Shown: positions 58,066 to 64,000 of the stretch, piece by piece
How positions within the stretch are numbered: position 1 is the first letter of the stretch
How the letters are laid out: the number at the start of each line of letters is the position of its first letter
Assembly: GCA_965146675.1 (NCBI GenBank)
Contig: CBCTHM010000003.1
Location: 1-64,000, forward strand
Direction: 5' to 3'
From: Faecousia sp965146675
GTDB lineage: Bacteria > Bacillota > Clostridia > Oscillospirales > Oscillospiraceae
Length of the DNA: 64,000 nt
The notes under the pieces: generated by a model
Databases searched by the model: none
Told to the model about the DNA's origin: nothing
Seen by the model: only the letters and a program-made list of their open reading frames with translations
Program-made: the position numbers and the translations under genes

Positions 58066-58959
58066 TCATGTATCTCGGTAGCCAAAGTTTCGAACGAAAA
58101 AGTCGCTGTCGCGCCAGTTCTCCTTTACCTTTACCCAGGTCTGCAGGTAAATTTTGGTTCCCATGAAACGTTCACAATCCTCCCTGGCCAGGGTAGAGAT
58201 TTTTTTCAGCGTCGCGCCCTGCTTTCCAATGATAATTCCCTTGTGGTTCGGCTTCTCGCAATAAATGGTCGCTTCCAAGTCGATGATGCCAGTATCCCGC
58301 TCTGAAAACCGCGTTATTTCTACTGCGGTCCCATGAGGGACCTCCCGCTCCAGGCACCACAACAGCTTCTCCCGAATGATTTCAGCCATAACCTGACGTT
58401 CCGGCTGGTCCGAGGTCATGCCGTCCGGAAAAAGCTGTGGACCCTCTTTGGCAAATTTTCCGCACTCCGACAACAGCTCCTCCACACCCTCGCCGGTTTT
58501 GGCGCTGATGGGAACCACTGCGGCGAACTCCATAGCCTGGGAATAGGCGGCGATGACGGCAAGAAGGCTCGCCTTTTCCACCGCGTCAATTTTATTGATG
58601 ACCAAAATCACCGGCTCACCGCTCGCCTTGAGCGGCTGAAGAAGCGCGGCCTCCTGGGCTCCGATATTGGCAATGGGCTCCACCATGAAAAGCACTGCAT
58701 CCACATCGAAAACGGATTGCTTGGCGACCCGCACCATATAATCTCCCAGCTTGGTCCGAGGCTGATGGAACCCTGGCGTGTCCACAAAAATGAACTGGGT
58801 ATCCTCCTGATTGACAATGCCGCAGATCCGGTTCCGGGTGGTTTGGGGCTTGTGGGAGACAATCGCCACTTTATCCCCTACCAGCCGGTTGGTGAGCGTG
58901 GATTTGCCGACATTGGGGCGGCCGACAATGGTAATCATAGCGGTTTTCGTGATCCTCAT
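58066..58959 (-). CDS. era: GTPase Era
   Basis: 297 residues. G1 GRPNVGKST, G3 DTPGFH, G4 NKID and G5 (ISAKTGEG) of the GTPase domain, then a KH domain (IIGKQGATLKKISTLAREDC). Era is essential for 16S rRNA maturation and binds the 3' end of 16S rRNA. ATG follows AAGGAGTTTTAAATCAA. It lies between ybeY and yqzL as in Bacillus. Confidence 0.96.
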   Translation of the reverse strand: MRITKTAMITIVGRPNVGKSTLTNRLVGDKVAIVSHKPQTTRNRICGIVNQEDTQFIFVDTPGFHQPRTKLGDYMVRVAKQSVFDVDAVLFMVEPIANIGAQEAALLQPLKASGEPVILVINKIDAVEKASLLAVIAAYSQAMEFAAVVPISAKTGEGVEELLSECGKFAKEGPQLFPDGMTSDQPERQVMAEIIREKLLWCLEREVPHGTAVEITRFSERDTGIIDLEATIYCEKPNHKGIIIGKQGATLKKISTLAREDCERFMGTKIYLQTWVKVKENWRDSDFFVRNFGYRDT

Positions 58960-58980
58960 TTGATTTAAAACTCCTTTGTG

Positions 58981-59475
58981 TCAGCGGTGCAAGCCGATGG
59001 ATGCGGCGATGGACTCCTCCCGCGCGCGCATCCTGGCCTTCTCCGGTCCCTCATCCATGTGATCATAGCCCAGCAAATGCAGCATGGAGTGGATGGTCAG
59101 ATAGCCCGCCTCCCTGCGGATGCCGTGGCCAAACGAAGCCGCCTGGGCCCTGGCGCGCTGGCAGGACAGAGCCATATCACCCAGAGGACAGAGGCCTGTT
59201 TCCGGGTCCAGATACCCGGACCAATCTTCCGGCAGCGCGCCGGGCTCCAGTTGAAACATGGGGAAAGACAAAACATCCGTCAGCCGGTCCACTCCCCGGC
59301 TCGCCTTGTTGATGGCGCGAATCCCGGCATCATCGGTCAGCAGCACATTGATCTCACAGGGCACCGGAACCCGTTCTGCTTGCAGAACCGCTAGGATGGC
59401 CCTGCGAATGACTGTGAGCAGAGGCAGATTCCGTACATCCCGCCGCTCATAGGAAAAATTGATTTTGGTATTCAT
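58981..59475 (-). CDS. ybeY: Endoribonuclease YbeY
   Basis: 164 residues. The zinc motif HxxxHxxGxxH is SMLHLLGYDHMDEG, preceded by TIH. YbeY works in 16S rRNA 3'-end processing and ribosome quality control. It overlaps the phoH end by 4 bases (ATGA). The pairing ybeY-era in one operon is conserved. Confidence 0.95.
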   Translation of the reverse strand: MNTKINFSYERRDVRNLPLLTVIRRAILAVLQAERVPVPCEINVLLTDDAGIRAINKASRGVDRLTDVLSFPMFQLEPGALPEDWSGYLDPETGLCPLGDMALSCQRARAQAASFGHGIRREAGYLTIHSMLHLLGYDHMDEGPEKARMRAREESIAASIGLHR

Positions 59476-60482
59476 TTTCGGCTTCCTCTGTACTTACCCT
59501 TTCCCTGGGAAACAGGCCTTGCCTCTGTACGGCGGCGCTCCGCCTTTTCATAGGCGTTAATGATCTTTTGCACCAATGCATGGCGCACCACATCGGCGCT
59601 GGTGAGGGTGCAGATAGCAATGTCCTCCACGTTGGCCAAAACGCGAACGGCGTCCTTCAGGCCGCTGACCTTATCTTCGGGCAGGTCAATTTGTGTCACA
59701 TCCCCAGTGATGACCACCTTTGACCCGAAGCCCAAACGCGTCAAAAACATTTTCATCTGTTCCCGGGTGGTGTTTTGCGCTTCGTCCAGGATAATAAAGC
59801 TGTCGTCCAAGGTTCTACCCCGCATATAGGCAAGAGGTGCCACCTCAATACTGCCGCGCTCCAAATATTTCTGGTAGGTCTCCGGACCCAGCATGTCATG
59901 CAGCGCGTCGTAAAGGGGGCGCAAGTAGGGGTCTACCTTATTTTGCAAATCCCCAGGCAGGAAGCCCAGGCGCTCCCCCGCCTCCACCGCAGGCCGGGTT
60001 AAAATGATCCGGTTCACAGTCCGCTCCCGGAACGCAGCTACGGCGGCGGCTACCGCCAGATAGGTCTTCCCGGTACCGGCCGGTCCCACGCCGATGGTAA
60101 CAGTGTTTTTTTGGATCGCCTTCATATAATGCTGCTGACCAAGCGTTTTCGCCTTAATCGGCTTTCCCTTGGCCGTGATACAGACCACATCCTTTGTCAT
60201 CTCCCCCACCTGGTCGTCGTTACCAGACTGGACCAGCGTGATGAGATAGCGGACCTTTTGCTCGTCGATGATTTCGCCCTTGGAGGCCAGTGCCATAAGG
60301 CCCTCTATGGTGCGGATGGCCTTATCGGCAGCATCCTCCTCCCCCGATACTTTTAAATCCGAACCTCGGTTGACAATCTGCACGCCCAGGTCCTGCTCAA
60401 TCCGGCGGATATTTTCATCCAAAGAGCCGAATACGCTGATAAGGTCCTCGACGCGCTCCACGTTCACGATTCGTTCCGTCAT
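59472..60482 (-). CDS. phoH: PhoH-like ATPase
   Basis: 336 residues. Walker A GPAGTGKT, Walker B FIILDEAQNT, GSKVVITGDVTQIDLP near the end. Linked genetically to ribosome and RNA metabolism; biochemistry unsettled. The ATG at 60482 follows GAAGGTGAAATTACAA; the coding region overlaps the yqfD 3' end by about 68 bases in another frame. Confidence 0.93.
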   Translation of the reverse strand: MTERIVNVERVEDLISVFGSLDENIRRIEQDLGVQIVNRGSDLKVSGEEDAADKAIRTIEGLMALASKGEIIDEQKVRYLITLVQSGNDDQVGEMTKDVVCITAKGKPIKAKTLGQQHYMKAIQKNTVTIGVGPAGTGKTYLAVAAAVAAFRERTVNRIILTRPAVEAGERLGFLPGDLQNKVDPYLRPLYDALHDMLGPETYQKYLERGSIEVAPLAYMRGRTLDDSFIILDEAQNTTREQMKMFLTRLGFGSKVVITGDVTQIDLPEDKVSGLKDAVRVLANVEDIAICTLTSADVVRHALVQKIINAYEKAERRRTEARPVSQGKGKYRGSRK

Positions 60483-61674
60483 TTGTAATTTCACCTTCAA
60501 ATAAATCTACTACGCGCTGCCGGGCAATCATCTCCCGGCAAGCATAGGTTACGTCCACCCGAAAAACGCCCTGATCCTGGGAGTAGGAGGGCATCTCTTG
60601 AAAAATTTCTCCAGCGATCATATCTCCGGCGACCGCAGCTCGGGTATAAGACGACAGGGCCCCCTGGGCGGTCTCCTCCGGCGCCTGCCAGGGCTCTGCC
60701 TCATAGGTCCGCACGGTTTCCACTACCAGACAGAAGGGCAGGGATAAGCCGCCGGGCAGCCGCAGTGTTTTGATCTCCGTCATTTTATCACAACTGCCAT
60801 CGGAAATTCCACTGTTTCCAAATAAATTTATTCTCTTTTTTCCAATCAGCAAGCTATAAGAGCGATTCACCTTTCCGGTGTAGGCCTTTTTCGTCCACTG
60901 CTCCGGGTAAACGGCCGTTACTTCCCGTTGGGTCAGGGCATAAATCTCAGCGTCTGCATGGGTATACTGCGTATGGCTGGGGCACTCTATGCACCCGGAG
61001 ACCAGCAGCTCTCCCGCCCGCACCGCCTGCCCCACCTGGCAGACAGCTTCTCCACCCAACACGCTCATCGAGATAATGACGCCGTCTCGAGCGGCGATTA
61101 CGTTGGTAATGGCGGACCGGTCCCGAACTTCTTCGCCTGTCATGCGCTCCCGGACGGAGACTGTGGCGATGCCGCCGGAGAAATTGACGCCTGCCCATTC
61201 CAGCTCGGGTACCAGGTTCAGAAGCTGGTTTTTCACTTTTTCACTGCGGATATCCTTGGAGCGGGCCCAAAAACGGACGCCGCAGTCCTCGGCTGCTGCC
61301 AGGATCTCCCGGCCCGGCACGGTCGTGTTTCCTTCCACCTGCACAAACCATATCCGGGTGGGCGCGTAAAGCGACGCCATCAGCAGCAAAAGCAGCGCGG
61401 CAAAAAAGGGCCAGCGACGGCGGACCTGGCGCAGCGTAACCAAAAATCCGGTTTTATTTAATACAATGCAGCGATCTCCCCGCTGCTGGGCCAAAGATTC
61501 CATTTTTTTCCAAGAGCGAAAGTCCATGGTCATGTGGATCGTCAGGGGCGCAGTGGACTCAGGCTCTTGGAATCGGATATGATGGGCCGCATAATAGGTC
61601 AATGCAGCCGCGGGGTCCGCGCTGACCAGTTCTACCTCTACTTTTCCCAGAAAATAATGCAAAATTCGATTCAA
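60415..61674 (-). CDS. yqfD: Sporulation protein YqfD
   Basis: 419 residues. N-terminal cytoplasmic domain (KVEVELVSADPAAALTYYAA), one membrane helix (about 89-106, FFAALLLLLMASLYAPT), then the YqfD domain with FVQVEGNTTVPGREIL and WARSKDIRSEKVKNQL. YqfD is a mother-cell sporulation protein of unknown biochemistry, usually paired with yqfC, as here. Start TTG at 61674 behind GGGGGTGAG. Confidence 0.9.
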   Translation of the reverse strand: MNRILHYFLGKVEVELVSADPAAALTYYAAHHIRFQEPESTAPLTIHMTMDFRSWKKMESLAQQRGDRCIVLNKTGFLVTLRQVRRRWPFFAALLLLLMASLYAPTRIWFVQVEGNTTVPGREILAAAEDCGVRFWARSKDIRSEKVKNQLLNLVPELEWAGVNFSGGIATVSVRERMTGEEVRDRSAITNVIAARDGVIISMSVLGGEAVCQVGQAVRAGELLVSGCIECPSHTQYTHADAEIYALTQREVTAVYPEQWTKKAYTGKVNRSYSLLIGKKRINLFGNSGISDGSCDKMTEIKTLRLPGGLSLPFCLVVETVRTYEAEPWQAPEETAQGALSSYTRAAVAGDMIAGEIFQEMPSYSQDQGVFRVDVTYACREMIARQRVVDLFEGEITNDGTNRERGARRGPYQRIRLFG

Positions 61675-61678
61675 GTGC

Positions 61679-61957
61679 TCACCCCCGTTCTAATTCTAGG
61701 CCCTGCAGAGCTCCTGCGATGATTAATTGACTTTTGCTCATGCGTGTGATTGTTAGCCCGCTGCCACGAATGATGACGGCGCCGAACCGGAGCCGAACCC
61801 GGATCAAATCGGTCTCATATTCCGTAACGCCGCCGTGATTCTCAATCAGGACACGGCTGTTGTCCGTAATTTCGATCAGAGGGGTACCAGGCAGCAGCTC
61901 CTGGGGTGCGTCCGTCGCTTCCGCCATCAGGCGAAGCATGGAGTGACTGTGTTTCAT
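61679..61957 (-). CDS. yqfC: Sporulation protein YqfC
   Basis: 92 residues: IEITDNSRVLIENHGGVTEY and RVRLRFGAVIIRGSGLTI, the YqfC signature. It sits 4 bases upstream of yqfD, the usual pair in sporulating Firmicutes, expressed under sigma E. The start at 61957 follows GGATGGGATGAG. Confidence 0.88.
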   Translation of the reverse strand: MKHSHSMLRLMAEATDAPQELLPGTPLIEITDNSRVLIENHGGVTEYETDLIRVRLRFGAVIIRGSGLTITRMSKSQLIIAGALQGLELERG

Positions 61958-62047
61958 GGTCTCATCCCATCCTTGTTTTTTATAAAAATATATGCACCCT
62001 GGCAAAAGACTTGACCAAGGTGCATAGATTCTTTTGAGGTGATGCCA

Positions 62048-63145
62048 GTGCGAGATAAATCATCAACATGGGCGGCGATTCTACCGGCGCTTTTGAGCTT
62101 CCTGGGGATTTTGGCCCTTATCCTGGATGCCCGATCCGCCGTATCCGCCGCCGAGGAGGGAATCCGCCTGTGCTTAGAGACAGTGGTACCGGCGCTTTTT
62201 CCTTTCCTGGTCCTCTCCCGCTTATTCACAGGCTCCGCAGCCGTGCAAGGATGTACGAAAATATTAGGACCTATAATGAGGCCGCTCTTTGGCCTGCCGG
62301 CCCAGGGGGCGGCGGCTGTGGCCATGGGCGCCCTGGGCGGCTATCCAGTAGGCGCGCAGACCGCCGCAGACCTGTACCGGGATGGGAGACTGGACCGGGA
62401 ATCCGCCGAGCGGCTGCTGGGTTTTTGCAGTAACGCAGGGCCCGCCTTCATTTTTGGTATGCTGGGTGGTATTTTCGGCAGTCCCAGGGCAGCCGCCGCG
62501 CTGTACTGCATACACATTATTTCTGCACTACTGACCGGCGTTCTCCTGCGCACAAAGGATTCCAGACCGACATCACAGCGGCTATCCGACGGGCGCGGGC
62601 CGAGAATCCGTCTGCCAGAGGCGGTCGCAGCGGCTGTCAAGACGATGGCCTTGATCTGCGGCTATGTCATTTTGTTCCGGGTGATTTCCGTATTTTTGGG
62701 TAAAGCGCTGGGCACTTGGCTGTCTCCGGCCATGAATGTGGCAGTTTCCGGTATTTTGGAACTGGCTGGCGGCTGCTGCCTGCTGCCGCAGCTGGACGCG
62801 CCGGGATTGCGTTACTGCATGGCCTCCGGCTTTTTAGCCTTCGGGGGCGTCTGCGTATGGATGCAAACCAAATCCGTGATCCGGCCGGCGGGACTCTCCG
62901 GAAAGTATTACCTGTTCGGGAAAATTATACAAGGCACCCTAGCCATTTTAATAACCTGGTTTGCAATGGTGGCGTTTCCGGAAATTTTGCCGCGGGAGGT
63001 CTCCGTTTCTGAGGTAGTGATCCCGAACCACGCTGGATTGCTTCGAGCCACGGGAACCGTTACGGGCCTATTCTTGGTCGGCGTCGGCATTTGGTGTCTC
63101 AATCTGCGAAAAAGGGCTGGAAAACAGAAAACAATTGAGGTATAA
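62048..63145 (+). CDS. ylbJ: Sporulation integral membrane protein YlbJ
   Basis: About 365 residues with some ten hydrophobic helices in a nucleoside-recognition (Gate) layout: LETVVPALFPFLVLSRLFTG, AAVAMGALGGYPVGAQTAAD, and the later SGFLAFGGVCVWMQ. YlbJ is a mother-cell membrane protein needed for heat-resistant spores. The GTG at 62048 is preferred for GAGGTG at ideal distance; an earlier GTG at 62039 overlaps that site. Confidence 0.88.
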   Translation: MRDKSSTWAAILPALLSFLGILALILDARSAVSAAEEGIRLCLETVVPALFPFLVLSRLFTGSAAVQGCTKILGPIMRPLFGLPAQGAAAVAMGALGGYPVGAQTAADLYRDGRLDRESAERLLGFCSNAGPAFIFGMLGGIFGSPRAAAALYCIHIISALLTGVLLRTKDSRPTSQRLSDGRGPRIRLPEAVAAAVKTMALICGYVILFRVISVFLGKALGTWLSPAMNVAVSGILELAGGCCLLPQLDAPGLRYCMASGFLAFGGVCVWMQTKSVIRPAGLSGKYYLFGKIIQGTLAILITWFAMVAFPEILPREVSVSEVVIPNHAGLLRATGTVTGLFLVGVGIWCLNLRKRAGKQKTIEV

Positions 63146-63170
63146 TAGGAAAAAAGCCGGAGGTGCCGCC

Positions 63171-63380
63171 ATGCTGTTTCGGAGGAAGATCCCACGTTCC
63201 TGCCAATATTGCGACCACGGTGCTCAAATTGATTCTGAGCAGGTGGTTTGTACCAAAAAGGGATTGGTCTCCGCCTCCGGCGGGTGCCGGAGGTTTCGAT
63301 ACGACCCATTAAAACGAATCCCGTCCAGACCAAAGGCGCTGGATTTTTCTCGGTTCGATCAGGAGGATTTTTCCCTTTGA
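63171..63380 (+). CDS. Small conserved Cys-rich protein
   Basis: 69 residues: a cysteine quartet CQYCDHGA ... VVCTKKG ... GGCRRFRYDP that could bind zinc, then a basic region. The ATG follows CGGAGGTG. Short proteins of this kind are seen downstream of ylbJ in Oscillospiraceae, in my recollection. Function unknown. Confidence 0.7.
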   Translation: MLFRRKIPRSCQYCDHGAQIDSEQVVCTKKGLVSASGGCRRFRYDPLKRIPSRPKALDFSRFDQEDFSL

Positions 63381-63390
63381 GAAGATAGAT

Positions 63391-63425
63391 AGCGGCGCGT
63401 CTTGGGGGACCCAAGACGCGCCGCT
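63391..63425 (+). terminator. Terminator after the Cys-rich gene
   Basis: AGCGGCGCGTCTTGGG, three bases, CCCAAGACGCGCCGCT: a perfect 16-bp stem, followed by TGTCTTGTTTT. Confidence 0.85.
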
Positions 63426-63471
63426 TGTCTTGTTTTATGGATTTACCTGCTTCTCTGCACAATTGCTGCCG

Positions 63472-63903
63472 CTACATTTCCTTATCGTACCGAACAAGAT
63501 AATAAACGAAAGTACCAATGACAAACAAGTAGACGAATACCAGCAATAAAACAACGACGGCATCCACACCCATGACTGCAAAGGCTAGGATCAGCGCGCT
63601 GAACACATATAACATCCGTTCGAAGGCTTTGCTTTTTGCCCGTTGCTGAATTGCCTGATTTCGCTCGTCCTTTTGGCTGACCTCCATCTGTTTTTGCAGC
63701 TCCGGGTACTTTTTTAGGGTTCGGTTATTGATCATATTTCCTGTTCCCTGGCCAAACAGCCCACACCCCACGCCGATGCAAACGTATGGAAGCGCGCGCA
63801 TAGCTTCCGGTATATAGAAATCTCCTTTTATCCAAATCAAACCCAGAAGCAGCAGTATAATTCCAACCAGCATCACAACGGGATCCATCCACTTCTTTTT
63901 CAT
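63472..63903 (-). CDS. Hypothetical membrane protein next to an XRE regulator
   Basis: 143 residues, four membrane helices (MLVGIILLLLGLIWI, LPYVCIGVGCGLFGQGTG, MLYVFSALILAFAVMG, VVLLLVFVYLFVIGTFVYYL) around a polar segment YPELQKQMEVSQKDERNQA. Proteins with this middle motif are commonly encoded next to small HTH regulators in Firmicutes. Its start codon overlaps the stop of such a regulator (ATGA), so the two are translationally coupled. Confidence 0.75.
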   Translation of the reverse strand: MKKKWMDPVVMLVGIILLLLGLIWIKGDFYIPEAMRALPYVCIGVGCGLFGQGTGNMINNRTLKKYPELQKQMEVSQKDERNQAIQQRAKSKAFERMLYVFSALILAFAVMGVDAVVVLLLVFVYLFVIGTFVYYLVRYDKEM

Positions 63904-64000
63904 GGCGTATCCTCCTCATAAAGAAAAATTTCTTCAATTTGCATGTGAAAAAAACGGGCGATCTTGAACGCCAGTAAAATAGAGGGATTATAGCGTCCGT
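63900..64000 (-). CDS. XRE-family regulator, C-terminal fragment at window edge
   Basis: Only the last 32 residues are inside: YNPSILLAFKIARFF, then HMQIEEIFLYEEDTP. This is the end of the short Cro/CI-like regulators that control many small membrane-protein operons. Its stop overlaps the next gene's start. The N-terminus lies beyond the right edge. Confidence 0.75.
   Translation of the reverse strand, partial: GRYNPSILLAFKIARFFHMQIEEIFLYEEDTP

Noticed and set aside
1..64000. CRISPR arrays, rRNA or tRNA genes
   Set aside because: I saw no regularly spaced short repeats with unique spacers, and no cloverleaf or rRNA-like sequence. A dedicated scan was not possible.

Overview
The window looks like a chromosomal segment of a spore-forming, low-to-mid-GC clostridial Firmicute, most probably an Oscillospiraceae-type gut anaerobe. 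The evidence is the set of sporulation genes (spoIIAA-spoIIAB-sigF, yunB, cwlD, cotJ genes, yqfC-yqfD, ylbJ, a SpoIIM-like gene), clostridial-style Shine-Dalgarno sites (AGGAGG) with frequent GTG/TTG starts, an SLH-anchored surface protease and the classic yqfC-yqfD-phoH-ybeY-era-yqzL-recO gene order. Host genes are GC-rich; the segment at 29.3-36.5 kb is clearly more AT-rich.

Layout. 1-5.9 kb: a giant secreted subtilase on the minus strand that runs off the left edge. 6.2-13 kb: the forespore sigma factor operon, then pcrA, yunB and ligA. 13.2-17.2 kb, minus strand: a ydjG-ydjH-ydjI-like membrane-stress cluster and a Nudix hydrolase. 17.2-23.1 kb: a MATE exporter, the cotJ spore-coat genes, cwlD, a MazG-like pyrophosphohydrolase, an acetyltransferase and radA. 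23.5-28.2 kb: a second large subtilase ending in SLH domains. 28.2-29.2 kb: a Xer-type tyrosine recombinase. 29.3-36.46 kb: an integrated filamentous-phage (inovirus-like) genome. 36.5-46 kb: two tandem DUF3298 lipoproteins, pfkA, and a Cthe_2159/DUF4956/VTC operon next to a two-component system. 46-62 kb: a long run of minus-strand housekeeping genes (xerD, SpoIIM-like, pgm, coaD, rsmD, uvrC, an HPr-like gene, mutS2, recO, era, ybeY, phoH, yqfD, yqfC). 62-64 kb: ylbJ, two small or hypothetical genes, and the end of an XRE regulator.

The main discovery is the prophage. It carries a divergent pair of XRE regulators over a palindromic operator, a small OB-fold-like protein, a rolling-circle-type Rep, a string of very small one- and two-helix membrane proteins including a good major-coat candidate, two larger secreted single-pass proteins, and a Zot/pI-type assembly ATPase. 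It has no integrase of its own. A 15-bp direct repeat (29311-29325 and 36442-36456) bounds it, giving a predicted 7,131-bp circle. When the element is removed in silico the host site closes into a perfect 48-bp palindrome (two 22-bp arms around TTTT) about 45 bp upstream of the xer gene. This strongly supports the boundaries and suggests the phage uses the host Xer recombinase and its adjacent target, possibly the chromosome dimer-resolution site. The crossover lies inside the 3' end of the Zot gene, so integration replaces the protein's last residues with host-encoded ones.

Limits: no homology search, folding programme or skew calculation was run. Family names rest on motifs and on gene context I recognise.
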